Shown here: positions 18,830-30,815 of the stretch, piece after piece
Position numbering within the stretch: position 1 is the stretch's first letter
Layout of the letters: every line of letters starts with the position of its first letter
Origin: Nephrocerus scutellatus
Taxonomy: Eukaryota; Arthropoda; Insecta; Diptera; Pipunculidae
Assembly (NCBI GenBank): GCA_947095585.1
Contig: OX352763.1
Coordinates: 114,183,908 to 114,247,907 of the forward strand
DNA: 64,000 bases
Direction: 5' to 3'
The notes under the pieces: generated by a model
What the model was told of the DNA's origin: nothing
The model's input: only the letters and a program-made list of their open reading frames with translations
Database searches by the model: none
Program-made: the position numbers and the translations under genes

Positions 18830-19575
18830 AGCATACCCAACTATGCTAGGCATACATTCATTCACAATCATTTTTACACAGACGGCGCAAAAACTAATGA
18901 CAGAGTCAGCGGAGGTGTTTTCACACAAAAGGCTAAATCTAAGCCTCTCTTTCCGTCTTCCAAATCAATGTAGTGTTTTCCAGGCTGAAATTATGGCGAT
19001 CAGTGAAACCTTGTCTTGGCTGAAGAGACATGTCATATCCGCTATGGATTCCCGTGTATTCTCGGATAGCCAAGCTGCACTGAAATCCCTGGAATCAGTC
19101 TCCACAAATTCAATTCAAGCAGTTAACTGCCGAACATCTCTCGTGGAGATTGCGGTACGGTACGGTACAACTTGCATAGCGACAAAGCAGATCTGGCCCA
19201 AGCTGGATCCGAAACGCTCCAAGTGTTTGATCTCTCAAAAAAGATATTGTAGGTGTCATCACTGGACACTGTCTCATAGGCAATCATATGCAGCATGACT
19301 TGGAGTTTTCTCGAATGACTGCAAGGATGAGGAAGAGGAGGAGACCACCGTCCATCTTCTCTGTTCTTGTCCAGCTATCTCCCAAAAGCCTAAACTCCAT
19401 ATGGGAGCTTTCTTCTACAACGACACTAATGATCTCATCCACATCGACATTGGTAGTCCCCTATGCTTCATACGAAGCTCTAATTGGTTCATCGAGTAGA
19501 AGGTGGAAGAAATTTTTCCTGATCCGTGTGGTATCACAATGGACCATTACTGTTAAAACCGACGCACTTAGACCA
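18830..19575 (+). mobile_element. LOA-like LINE 3' part (RNase H), plus strand
   Basis: The frame 18,822-19,298 has LSFRLPNQCSVFQAEIMAIS then ETLSWLKRH and VFSDSQAALKSLESVSTNSI, the RNase H core with its D-S-x-A-A signature. It continues CIATKQIWPKLDPKRSKCLI. Downstream is DEEEEETTVHLLCSCPAIS (about 19,325-19,385), the HLLCxCPA block. The last part (19,520-19,560) ends with TGTGGTATCACAATGGACC. The large overlapping frame 19,288-19,740 is out of register. Confidence 0.75.
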
Positions 19576-19745
19576 AGAAGGTCCGTTGTGATACCACAAG
19601 GATCTAGAAAATCCCACGCCTACTCGTTGAACCACTTGGAGCTTCCTATGAAGCGCAATAGACTATTAATGTCAATTTGGGTTAGATCGTTGAGATCGTT
19701 GAAAAAGAACGCTCACAGATCGAACTTCCACCTAACCTAACCTAA
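19576..19745 (-). repeat. Inverted 3' end of the same LINE, tail to tail
   Basis: GGTCCGTTGTGATACCACAA is the near-complement of TGTGGTATCACAATGGACC at 19,529. The following bases up to about 19,725 (ACTCGTTGAACCACTTGGAG, CTTCCTATGAAGCGCAATAG) match the minus-strand LINE at 25,676-25,790. Two 3' ends therefore meet head-on with a spacer of about 30 bp. The right edge abuts CACCTAACCTAACCTAAC. Confidence 0.75.
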
Positions 19746-21780
19746 CTACAAAAGCGTATATTAATCAGGTTATGATCCGACCTCGATAGTATAACAACAT
19801 AGGGAGAAGACAATAAGTTGAATTTAACCCTTCTAAGACTTAATGTTGTCTCATTTAGTTTAGACCATTATCTATTAAAGGCTATTGCATTGAATATAAG
19901 TTCTGAGATTCTTTCTTCAGTTGTACACTACGATTGTGGAAATCGCTGCCAAGCTCTGTATTTCCGCATCATTAAGATCCGCAGACATGCATGCGCATAG
20001 AAATTTTCCCTTCTCTCCATGATACCTTAGTAACCAAACTGTGCGTTGTATCATAACCTCTTGAATTTCGAACGGTCAATAAGAAGTACTGCCTGAAAGT
20101 TCGCCCGAATATATGCTGTAATGGAAAACGCATGGCATTATATTGTATACGGCACAATGATGCTCACAATTCACTGGTTGTTCGTGGATATATTTAGCCA
20201 AAAATTGACAGCAGCCCCCTTTTGCCTAAGTCTAAAGTACTGTTCTTTTCATCTTCTGGTAATCTTCTGTAGGTGCGCGAACGTTTATGACTCGCAAATG
20301 TCTCAAATTTGCTACTCAAACGGCTATTATTTAGGTGCCTAATCATCCGTATACGCTGGACTCGACCTCAAGCTACTTTTCCTATTCCCAAAGACACAAA
20401 AAGAACACGACGAGACGACTTAATGCTACTATTGATGAGATGAAGAGGCGCTAAAGAAGCTGAAAGCCATATCGAAAATTGCTCTTTAAATGTGCACCGA
20501 AGATTTGAAAAGATTGGAAGAATCACATCATTTGTGAACACAACGCAATGGTTCACACTCTTAATAGTAAAGCAATGCAATACTGAATTTTTATTTCATC
20601 ATAAACTATAAGTCCACTGACATTCAGGATGCAAATTTAAGCGGAAAAAAATTGTCTTTGAAATATAAAGCAGGTGGGTATAATAATAACAATTCCTCTA
20701 TAGCAAAGCACCTGTCTAATATATCAATGTCACGGTCGCAATGACACACTCCTAATGTTAAAAAAACGGAATTGTCACAGCCACATTTTCAAATCAAAAA
20801 TTATAAACAAAAACTAGTTTCTATAGCATCACACCACTCACAACTATAAACAGACAACATTTAACCACAACATTAACGAAACGATCGGAATCTTTTTTTC
20901 GACTGAGTGTGGTTTTTTTTTTGCCCGCCAAGTCATTACCCCAAGGTGTTACTCATTTTGATTGATCCGATTAGTTATAAACATGTGCGCCACCACTCCA
21001 CTAATCCACCAGCTGAATGCTCGTATACGGGATTTCTTTTTCGTATCTTTTTCCTCAAAATGTTACACAATTAAAAATACACGCACGTAGCATGCAAAAA
21101 CACACAGATGCAGTTAAAATATCTCATTCAATTAATTCAGCGAATATCTGAAACAAACGGCCTGCCCCGTATTAATGTGAATCCCAGCGTTCTGATTACG
21201 TATGGGCATTTTTATGACGTTTCGCACTTTCTTGTGGGTCTTGTGGGGGAATAATATCATCTAAGTGACGACAATGACTCACTCAGACTTGGAATGGTTT
21301 CTAGTTTTGTTTTTGTCCTGTTCTGTTTTGATTCTTATCTCAGAGTAGAGCGTTCTTTCAAGTTGTTGACGAAATCAAATTCTACAGAAGACGTCGTACG
21401 CTTTTGAATAAATTATTGGCTTTAGCGCGTACATTCATCAGAAAAATTAAATGAACAAAGCCTCTGACTTTTTTCTCTCCCAATTGAGCCATAAATAGGC
21501 AGGTGTCCTCATAAACAAAATTTGGTATAAGATTTACACCTGAACGATGATAACGAAAATGTAATCGAGCAAGAAAGCTGAAAATTCACTCGCCGGACAA
21601 AAACTAAACTAAAATGTAGTGCACAGTAGCACAGTCTCTTCCCAATTACGGTAATAGACCGGTAATGGACCGGTTATAGACCGTTTAATATGCCGCTAAA
21701 ATTCATGGCGTCGGAATTCAATGAAATGTTATCTGAATCGTGACATAAAAGTCCTCTTCTCATCCGGATCAATGATCACA
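19746..21780. other. Unique-looking stretch, no gene seen
   Basis: About 2 kb of non-repetitive, moderately AT-rich sequence. Frames of 60-73 codons near 19,818-20,580 show no recognisable domain. Possible intronic or intergenic host DNA. Confidence 0.4.
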
Positions 21781-21789
21781 GTGTGCAGC

Positions 21790-23265
21790 AATTGTGGTTG
21801 ATTACCGCGTATAAGATTTTCTTCTTTGTCCTACAAAAGACACGCCAAACTAATCTTAGTGCAGCTTCATTTCAGCAACAGCTCATCAGATTTTCATCCT
21901 TACGCTGGCATAGAGCTCCAAAACTCACTACATCATATGTTAAAACCTTAAAGTCGCCTATGATAGCATAGCTAGAGTAGAATGCTATGAGAGAATACGG
22001 GCGGTCAGTCATCAGCAGAATAGGGGGAATAACACAGAATGCTATAGAATTGCAGGTGACCGTAAGTATCTCTGACTGGTGGAAGTGCGATCAAACCTCC
22101 ACGTGGTGGCCGCCGGTAATTTTCTACCCCAATGCAGGAAAAGCGGAATGATCGGGCTAATCCCTTCAAAGTACGGTTGGCGCGAGACCAATAACCTCGC
22201 CCGTTAAAAATTATTATTACGGAACCCAAAATCAGCCTCGGATACACTGATGAACGACGACGACCACGGCAACGAAAACGGATAAACGATTAAAGATATT
22301 TCTCATGGAACGTACGCTCACTGTATAGAACTCGAGCTGCACAGCAGCTGGCCGATACCCTGTCTAAATATAAGGCTGGCATAACAGCTATCCAGGAGAT
22401 GCGGTGAACGGGTTATGGTATGGTGTCTTACAAAAATCAGAAGATGACATGTATTATTTCTATTCAGCAAAAGAATGAAACCCACCGTTATCGGCTTTAA
22501 AGCAGTAAATAAACGGCCATGCATTCTTCGCGTGCGGGGCAGATTTCAAAACATAAGTCTCGTAAACGTTCACGAACCTACTGGGGAATCCCCAGATGAT
22601 GAAAAAGAAGAATTCTTTGAATCAGTCGAACGAGAACTCCATGCCTGCCCTCAGTATGATGTAGAAATCATTCTGGGGGATATGACTGCAAAAATATGTA
22701 GGGAGCCAGTATTCAGGAAGTACATTGGCACCCATAGCTTACACGAGAACACTAATGACAATGGACAACGAGTCATAAAGATGGCAGCAAGCAATAATTT
22801 GTTCGTTGCGCAAGGTACAAGGTTTACCTGTGAAAATATCCACAAAGCCACCCCCTTCTGATGGAGCCAATCGCAACCAGATAGACCACGTGTTGATAGA
22901 CCGCCGCCACAACCCGAACCTGATGACGGTACGAACGTTCCGAGGTGCCAATGTCGACTCGGACCATTATCTTGTTGGTATGGTGCTCTAAGCGCGGATT
23001 GCATCATCAAAGAAGACTGCATCCGCGAATCAGATTCGAGTCAACACGGCTGCCCTTCGCAATGAAGAGACCAAAAAGAACTACGGTCAAGCGATAGGAC
23101 TCGCCCTAAATGCATCGAAAGTAAGTCCTGTGGCTGAGATGTCAGGCGTAGAAGAGAAATGGACCAGGCAAATCAACAACTGATCAGATTTACACCCTTA
23201 GGCAGGTGATGGAAAAATGTCTAGAGTTTCAAAACTCACTACACCATCTTTTTATAGACTTTACT
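21790..23265 (+). mobile_element. RTE-type retrotransposon, copy 2, internally rearranged
   Basis: It begins with a scrap of RT (TAYKIFFFVLQ, 21,805-21,840) followed at 22,005 by the element's 5' region, so segments are out of order. The endonuclease is better preserved than in copy 1: ISLVNVHEPTGESPDDEKEE (22,555-22,610), DVEIILGDMTAKICREPVFR (22,658-22,715), HENTNDNGQRVIKMAASNNL (22,742-22,800), then NQIDHVLIDRRHNPNLMTVR and FRGANVDSDHYLVGM (22,875-22,985). A stop at 22,859 and frameshifts break it. The RT is deleted down to LEFQNSLHHLFIDF at 23,220-23,262. Confidence 0.8.
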
Positions 23266-23321
23266 GAGCTCAATATGCGACTAGCCTTAGTCTTTTTTAT
23301 GTTACCTTGCAACAAAGATTG

Positions 23322-23382
23322 TTTTGTCTGTATCAGTATCTGTATCAGTATCAGTATCTGTATCTGTATCTGTATCTGTCAC
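23322..23382. repeat. (CTGTAT/CAGTAT)n microsatellite
   Basis: A hexanucleotide run alternating CTGTAT and CAGTAT about nine times just after the RTE remnant. Confidence 0.85.
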
Positions 23383-24627
23383 AAATGGCTTACACAGAAA
23401 ATTGATCCGTGCACTGAATGAAGAACAGCGTGATTTTAATAAAACACAAAAAACACTTTTAAATGATGCGGATGCACAAAAATGCGTTATGCGTTAATAG
23501 CAATAATTTTTTATTACGGTCGTCGAAAAGAACGCAACGGACACCTTTATATCTACTTTTCAAGTTATCTCCATTTGTGAAAGTTGTCGGCATTCCGCTG
23601 AAAAAAACACGCAAGTGCAACAAAATACAGGATTTAATTTTTAGTCTGCAACAATGTCACTATCTATTCCTTCTAAGTCAAAGCTTGCGCTCGTAGCTGC
23701 ATGGGTGAAGTCAAGTTAGCACGACTTCCAGTAATAAGTATGCAGTGCTGCACAGTGATCGAGTGGACACGAGATAACATTTGCATAATATCTATAACTT
23801 GACAAACATTTAACGCCCAAGCAACCCCACAGCCATAGTTAGCCCGTCATCCAAGTGTATCATGATAATTTCAATGACGTCACGTCGATCGTGACGATGT
23901 GGTTTTCCCCCCACTAACTGTACACCGCAAATCAGTGGATTTACCAATGAAAGAGAAACAGGTGAGATTAAGAAAAAGGGAAAACAGGTTTCACCGGCAC
24001 TGATCGCCGCAGAACGTCATAACGATCGTCCCCCGTGTTGCGGCATTGTTCTTATTTCTCGACTCGATTACTCAAACTGATTCGCCAAAAAATCACCGCA
24101 TCTGGCCAAAGTTCGGACCGCATCGTCACAAGTACGGGAGAGTACCAGAGAGAAAATTATGAACGAAACGAACGCATTGCGAAGCGATCTCGAAGCTAAC
24201 TAAACACACCCCACAGATACCTCCCCTTTCACTTAAGTACCAATCCCAAATCACACACACAGTCAACTGATGATTAAAAGTGAGAATTTGCAAAAATCAA
24301 GGCAAAGCCGCAGTCAAAGCTCAATAAAACAACCGAATCCACCACACCGACTGTAAGAATAAGATAACGCGTGCAGACACCGATCTCGAGCAGTTTCTCA
24401 GAGGCCACAGTGCGCGTCAGTCAACAGATAGTACGATAGATCGATCGTGGTCTCCACCACAGGAACTTTGCCGCGCAACCGCAATAAAACTAAGCTGGGC
24501 TTTTGAATCATTGAATCGCTTCGCATCGAATCGAATCAAAATTAATTGAACGAGTTTGCCGCGCTCGTTGTTAACGCGATCGGAAAATATTTTCAATACA
24601 CAAGAGAAGCTATAAACGTTCTGAGGA
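23383..24627. other. Unique-looking, relatively GC-rich region, no gene seen
   Basis: The stretch at about 23,860-24,600 is less AT-rich than its surroundings. It has many CG dinucleotides and short palindromes (GATCGATCG, CGAATCGAATC) and no transposon match, in keeping with conserved regulatory DNA upstream of a promoter. That role is inferred only from composition. Confidence 0.4.
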
Positions 24628-24661
24628 TCAGTTCTGTTTAAGTACCGGAATCAATCGGACG
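24628..24661 (+). promoter_or_regulatory. Candidate TATA-less core promoter (Inr + DPE)
   Basis: TCAGTT at 24,628-24,633 fits the fly initiator TCAKTY with A+1 at 24,630. GGACG at 24,657-24,661 lies exactly at +28 to +32 and fits the downstream promoter element RGWYV. The TATAAA-like text at 24,611 is only 19 bp upstream of A+1, too close to be a normal TATA box. A possible first exon would run to about 24,894, where AAAAG|GTTTGT could be a splice donor. It may serve the transporter at 54.3 kb, but that link is inference. Confidence 0.45.
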
Positions 24662-24899
24662 CAGCTCGGTTTAATTCGCAAAAGTGTTTTAATATAAGCT
24701 GCGAAAATAGTTCTTTCTGTGATATTTCCTTAATAATATCACTGAGGAGCGAAGTGATCGAGTTTTTTGTGTTTAACAAGAGGAAAATAATTATTTACAT
24801 TATTAATATAAGAAAAAACGGATATACTACTCATAAGTGTTAAGTGAAACGAATTAAAGTGATTTTGAATCGAATATTTTTGTTTAAAGAAAAGGTTTG

Positions 24900-25289
24900 T
24901 CAATTTAAAGAATAACATATTTTATTTTTTTTTTGAGTGTAATAATTAGAGTCTTTTTATATTTTTTCCCTATAATGGAGTATAAATAATTTTTTTAATA
25001 CAATAAGAACGTTTCTAATTGATTAACTAAAACAAATATTAATTTCTTTACTATTTTTTTTTATTACCACTTTTATATTTTAAAATTATATTTAGAAAAT
25101 TATTGTTGAAAATATTTAAAACAAAAGAAATAACCCAATTAGATAGGAATTTTGATGTTTTTTTAAAATTTTAAATACTCTTTAGTGTGAATATTTTGAA
25201 TTTAAAAATAATTAGTGAAAATATTACAAAAATAACCCAATTTGTGTAAGAATTGTAATTGTAATTGTTTTTAAAATTTTAAAATACTC
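24900..25289. other. Very AT-rich stretch, no gene seen
   Basis: T- and A-runs dominate. A local duplication is visible (AAAATTTTAAATACTC near 25,165 and AAAATTTTAAAATACTCC near 25,273). Confidence 0.5.
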
Positions 25290-25640
25290 CTTTCGTAGAA
25301 AATATTGAAGATTGAATATATATTGAACAGCCCATAAAATTAAAATGTTTCTTGTAAATTCTCTAATCGGAGTCCTTCGGTCCATCGGTATTTTCCATCC
25401 GAGATACACATGTGAATAAAATTTGAAGGAAATCGGATTAATTTTGTAAAATATTTGTATGGTAGCCCCCCTACCCCGAGGCCCAAGGGGCCCTAAATTT
25501 TAATAGAAAGTGTTGTCATCGGAAATAATCATGTGTGCAAAGTTTGAATAATATCGGGCTTTAGGAAGTGGGTTAAAAATTTATGACTAGATTTGCCAAC
25601 CAGCCAGCCAGCCACAAATACACGGGCACGCGATGGCTCT
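25290..25640 (+). repeat. Noncoding dispersed repeat, family A, copy 3 (longest)
   Basis: TAAAATGTTTCTTGTAAATT, CATCCGAGATACACATGTGA, GAAAGTGTTGTCATCGGAAA and GTGTGCAAAGTTTGAATAAT, then GGGCTTTAGGAAGTGGGTTA, followed by CCAGCCAGCCAGCC. It matches copies at 200-480, 15,955 and, inverted, 47,190-47,560. Confidence 0.7.
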
Positions 25641-25659
25641 ACAACCGGTGTCCCGTGCA

Positions 25660-27410
25660 CTTAAACCAATAGGTGGTCCATTGTGATGCCACAAAGATCG
25701 AGAGGATTTCTCGCCCTACTCATTGAACCAGTTGGAGCTTCGAATGAAGCGTAGAAGACTTTTGATGTCAGTGCTTAACAAATCGTTAAGGTCGTTGTAA
25801 AAGAAGGCTCCCAAATGGAGCTTACGCCTTAGAGAAATAGCTGTGCATGTGCAGAGAAAGTGAAGAATGGTCTCTTCCTCTTCCTCGTCTGTCCATCATT
25901 GGAAAATACACCAAGATTTGCTGCATGCTTTCCTATAAGACAGTGCCCAGTATTTACACCTATCGTAGCGCTTTTGTGCACTTGTAGTGTTTCGGATCCA
26001 GCTTTGGCCAGATCTGTTTTGTCGCTACACAAGTTATACCATTTGTCCATCTGAGGTTGGTTTTGTCAGTAGCATCCCGCTTTAACATTAGTTTGCATGT
26101 AGCAATCGATATGCCTAGGGAACCATTTTCAGGCACCCAATGCAGGTGAATGTTGAACAGCTCCGCCTTCTCCCTGAAAGGTGATCGACAGTCTAGGGCT
26201 ACAATATAGTTCGTAGCGACTGATTCTAGGGATCTCAAAGCTCCTTGACGAGAAGATGCGTATATCCTTAGTGGATATGACGTTTCTCTTCAGTCAAGGC
26301 AAGACTACTTTCATCGCCATGATTTGTGCTTGAAAAACACTGCAGTGATAAGAAAGACGGAAAGAGAGACTTAAAATTAGCCTTTTTGAGAAAACACCTT
26401 CGCATACCCCATCATCAGTTTTTGACCCGTCAATATAAAAACTGATTGAATCATCTTCCGAGATAGCACCTTCTTTACAGAGTGATCTGGATGGTGACCT
26501 GGAAATTGTTGTTGAAATGAAGTTGCAGAATGGTGTAGTCTATACCTTCTTATCCACTGAGAGATTGCGCTGAGGCGAATAGCCGCGCTAGCAGCAACAT
26601 GTCTGCTGAAGATGTCGAGTGATGTTAGGTTGAACAGTATGTTTAGTGCTGCGGACGGGTGGTGCGAAGAGCTCCGCTCATACAAATACAAGCCGATCTT
26701 TGGACTTTGCTTAGTTTGTCGCGATTTATTGCTTTATCGATGGCAGTCAACCAGACCACCACAACGTACAGAAATGTAGGTCTTATTGCCGAAATATAAA
26801 GCCAATGCGTAATATGGGGTTGAAGACCCCATTTGCTACCGATGGCTTTTTACAGGAGAAGAGTGCCACTGTGGCTTTACGAACTCTTTCTTGTATATAA
26901 GGTTTCCAGCTTAGCTTTCTGTCCAGAATGAAACCCACATATTAAGCTTTATCAGAGAACGATAAGCTTGTGCCCTTTATAGAGGGTGGGTTAACATGTG
27001 GAATTTTATATTTTCTAGTTCTGTTTTGTGGTGGTTTACTACCAGATCTGCCCATTTAGTAAGCTTGTTAAGAGCATTTTGTAAGAGTTCCTTGAGGGTA
27101 TTGAGGTGTTTTCCTGAAACAGCATCCGCATAGGCGATAACTCTGCGGCCCTCCCTTTTCAGGTATATCAGCAGCTCGTTAACCACTAAATTCCATAGAA
27201 GGGAGATAGAACTCTACCTTGCCGCATTCCTCTGCAGACGCCACACCCAGTTTTGAATTAATGATCCGACTCGTAAGCAGGATATTAATTAGTTAGGCAA
27301 GTAAGTCGTCTACCTTCACTGCCGATTGCCGATGTGTTGACGTGGTTAAAAGCGCCTTCAATATCCAGGAATGCTACCATTGTATATCTACTCCTTATGG
27401 TGGAGTGAAT
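25660..27410 (-). mobile_element. LOA-like LINE, minus strand, RT to 3' end
   Basis: The minus strand gives the longest readable LINE of this family here. TMVAFLDIEGAFNHVNTSAI (27,388-27,325) is RT motif A. LLWNLVVNELLIYLKREG lies near 27,195-27,140, then RRVIAYADAVSGKHLNTLKE (27,145-27,085), where the catalytic YADD has become YADA with a short deletion. The thumb AIDKAINRDKLSKVQRSACI CMSGALRTT follows (26,745-26,660), then an RNase H region with MRSLESVATN (26,238) and the IHLHWVPENG block (26,150). The C-terminal KQIWPKLDPKHYKC is at 26,020-25,980. The 3' end has GTGGCATCACAATGGACC. It is broken by stops and frameshifts and truncated at the 5' side near 27,410. Confidence 0.8.
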
Positions 27411-27419
27411 ATTCAATAT

Positions 27420-28290
27420 AACTCACTAACGTATGTAGAGCTGTTTCTACAGATTTTTTCACGAAAAAAAGGTCCAATGGAATCAAATCTGATGATCTCG
27501 GCGGCCAATTGAAGTCGCCGAAACGTGAAATTACGCATCCTGGAAACATCTTCCGCAATAAAGCTAAAATCGGTCGAGTTGTGTACCTTGCGGCGCAGCC
27601 GTCTTGTTGGAATCATATAAAAATCTTCAATCGCAGGCCAAAAAAGCCTGTTATCATACGACCGTAGCGCTCCGCATTGATGGTAACTGTCATACCTTCA
27701 TTGTTTTCAAAAATAAAAATACGATCCGATGACGCCTCCAGTCCACCACTGTTGCTGTTTTTTTTGTGTTACATCATCTCTTCATTTATTTGAGGATTCG
27801 TAGAGCCCCAAATGCGATATTTTTGTTTGAAAATCGTCGTTCACAGCTTGTTGCTCCAGCATCGATTGGACGTATCTCCTGCGTTGTTAATGGTCAGCAG
27901 GCTTCAATTGTTGCATGAGCTTGCTTTATACGGATAGAGACGTAAATCTAGGTGCAAAATACGCCATAATGAGCCGTAACACAGGCTCAATTGCTAGGAA
28001 CGTCGGGAAATTCGGTTCCTAATCCACAGTCCACACTATCACTTACAGCACATGCACAGGCCTTCGCACATCCGTGACGCTTCCAGTTTCTTCAAACTTC
28101 TTTACTATCTTTCCGATTACTTGCACGACGATAACTAATGCCATAATCGCGAAATCTACCACGCACGACTTATCACTTTTGCAATAGGCTTTAACAAAGC
28201 AAACGCATTTTTCGAAGCCTAAACGATCAATTTTCGTAAGTGACAATAGACAATAAAATGACAGTTGCAATGATAGGTATGTTTGACACA
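27420..28290 (-). pseudogene. mariner-like transposase, decayed, minus strand
   Basis: The minus strand gives, near 28,165-28,060, VVQVIGKIVKKFEETGSVTD, the second half of the N-terminal DNA-binding region. Near 27,610-27,460 it gives FQQDGCAARYTTRPILALLR then KMFPGCVISRFGDFNWPPRS and SDLIPLDLFF, the second and third catalytic motifs. The spacing from QQD to SSD is 37 residues, one more than in the rosa-like copies. The region between is full of stops. It is a third mariner lineage in the window. Confidence 0.7.
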
Positions 28291-28299
28291 TCAGGAATG

Positions 28300-29975
28300 C
28301 CAACACTACGGTGTTGAAGCCACGAAATTAATGACCCTATGTATATACAAATGTATGACTTGTTCCATGCATCTGATTACAAAAACGTTGAACAAAAATT
28401 GCAGCAAAATGTATTGTTTCCAGAATCCGTGCAATTTAGACGTAATAAGTAGACCATACTGGGTCGTATTCTCAAACAGTCATCCAGTCTGAACCTTAAA
28501 ACAGCAGACGAACTAATTTGGTAAAAAACAGGAATAACCAGACTTTAAACCTTCGTGCATGAAACATTTGCGCATTTCGAACAAACCAACAGACAAACAA
28601 AACACAACACAACAATTAACTTATGAATGAATGAAGTAAAAGATACTCTTTTTACCTCACAGCTGCTCTTTGCTCAGTAGTGCATGCATGCATGATAAGT
28701 ATGCGTTTTTTTTAAGGCGTGTAGCTTCCATGTAACATTTCGACATTTAATAAAATTCATCAACTCCTGCAGATTCTTTCATGTGTTGCGGCCCAAAACA
28801 GAAAAAAAGAGGAAACCATGCAGGAACTACCAACTAAATAAATGCCTTCTGACCGTTCTTTTATGATCCGTAAAGAACATTTACAAAAGTTTCCAATTGA
28901 GTTGCTCATAGGAAGGTTTTTTTTTTTTTTGCGTGAAAAGTGATAAAAACCAGGCACACAACACATGCAGAATAAATTGATGGCTTCGTCATTTCATCAA
29001 GTGGGGGAAAACCCATCGAGGAACATCGAACGATCTCATTCCGCTGATTGGTTGCCCTTGCCATTTTGATGATAACGAGAATTTTTAAGAAATACCCGGC
29101 CATATTATTAATGGGTTAAAGTGCTTTGCTTTTGTTTGCCGGTTTATGATTGTGTTGTTCTCTTGGGGTTGAGGGGAGGGAGAAACATCATAAAAACCCA
29201 CAGATTTATTTTTATGTCTTTTATGACTCTTTAAGTTCTTACAAGAGGAAGCAAGAGGCAAGGAAGTCTTAGTTTGGCTGAAGAAATAGTTGGAAACTAA
29301 CTCTTCTAAATGAGGGAAAAACATGTAAAGTTTATGTTTGGTGGTGCGATGATGAGTTGAAAGGTATAAAGTAGAGTATAGATTCCAGATAACTAAACTC
29401 AAGGAAACTCTGCGGTTAATGAAGCTTTAAATCGTTAACCGAAAATAAAAAGGAAACGACACTATCAATTAGGTTTATGTGGAAATATTTCAAAATTAGT
29501 TGATTAAGAAGATTCCAACAACGATTCGTTCTATTCAAAGTTAAATAAATTATCTTCCTCGAATTTTAGAGGTTTGTCCATTTGTCTGCCTCATAGTATG
29601 ATTAGGGGCGTCATGATGCTGAAATCTACAATTTAATTTGTTTCGAGTTGAAAGATGGGGAGAACAAAGCTTCCAGCCCTTCAAATCGGCAGGTGTGGAT
29701 GGGGTCATCTGTAACGAGGTAATTTGCCGGGGTACGCTCGCAGGCGTGCAGGGTCATTTGCCCATAAAAACTTATAAACGGTTGGTTTCGTTACAAAACT
29801 ATTTGTTTATTGGATTTTTTAGTATGTATTGTATTCTACTCGAATCATTTCATTGGATTTGATTATAATAAGTTTCTGCTTGAGGTTTTAACGCTTGTTA
29901 TGCTGTTGTCGCTCCAATATTTCTTAGCCGCTGACTCGGGTTAGATACTGGCAAGAAAACGTCGGCTTGCACTCG
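28300..29975. other. Unique-looking stretch, no gene seen
   Basis: Nothing conserved was recognised. At 29,638-29,740 a plus frame reads FQPFKSAGVDGV, which resembles the FKSPGxDGI block of LINE RTs and may be a scrap of one. Short low-complexity runs occur at 28,917-28,931 (T-run). Confidence 0.4.
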
Positions 29976-29979
29976 AATG

Positions 29980-30815
29980 GCGAACTGGCGAATGTTCTGG
30001 GGAATCTCTCCCTACTGGATTCACCCGAAAGCAGCAGATCTCTCACTGCTTACTCTCTACCGAACGGAAAACTGGGCCTTGCAAGAGATTAAACTTCAGA
30101 ATAGAGTCCTATGAGGTACGCCAGAGTCCTGAAGATTGAAGCGTCCCTATGCCTACCAGGGGAAAACTAGTCCTATCAAGGTTTTCTAGATTTTGAGATG
30201 TATTCCCATAAGGTCCGCCAGAGTCTCGAAATCAAGAAGGGGATGTTAAACTGTCACGCCAGAAAAACGGGACTCACCTCTTGAAATTGAGTCCCACAAG
30301 TCCAGCCAGAGTCTTAAATTTAAAAAAACTTTAAGGAAAAGAAATGGATTAAGGGAAAACTACAGTGTAGTCAGTCGGAATCAGCAGGTTTACCACTACT
30401 CCCTTCCTACTGAATGGAAACTAAGCCCTGCAAGAGATCAAGCTTCAGGATGGAGTCCCATGAGGGCCGCCAGAGTCGTGAAGTTTGAACGGTCACTATC
30501 CCTATCAGGGAAAAATCAAGATTTTCTAGATTTTGAGATGAAGTCCATAAGGCCCGCTAGAGTCTCAACATAAAAAAAAACGGGAATACTACAGTGGAGT
30601 CAGTCGGAAGCAGCAGATTTTCCACTACTCATTCCTTACTAATGGAAGCTTGGCGCTGCAAGAGATCAAACATCAGGATGGAGTCCCATGAGTCCCACCA
30701 AAGTCCTGAAATTTAGAGGGTCAATATGCCTACCAGGGAGTCCCATAAAGCCCGGCAGAGTCTCGAAATCAAGAAGGGGATGCTAAACTGTTACGCCGGA
30801 AAAATGGGACTCACC
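29980..30815. repeat. Complex tandem repeat with 230-350 bp units and internal subrepeats
   Basis: The text TGCAAGAGATYAAACTTCAG recurs at about 30,078, 30,428 and 30,658, each followed by GATGGAGTCCCATGAG-type text and TCCTGAAGTTTGAA-type text. Subunits AGTCCCATAAGGCCCGCCAG and AGTCTCGAAATCAAGAAGGG also recur within and between units, and CAGTGGAGTCAGTCGGAAGC separates them. Unit lengths differ by deletions of subunits. Confidence 0.8.

Noticed and set aside
24611..24618. TATAAA as the TATA box of the 24.63 kb promoter
   Set aside because: It is only 19 bp upstream of the initiator A, whereas fly TATA boxes lie about 30 bp upstream.
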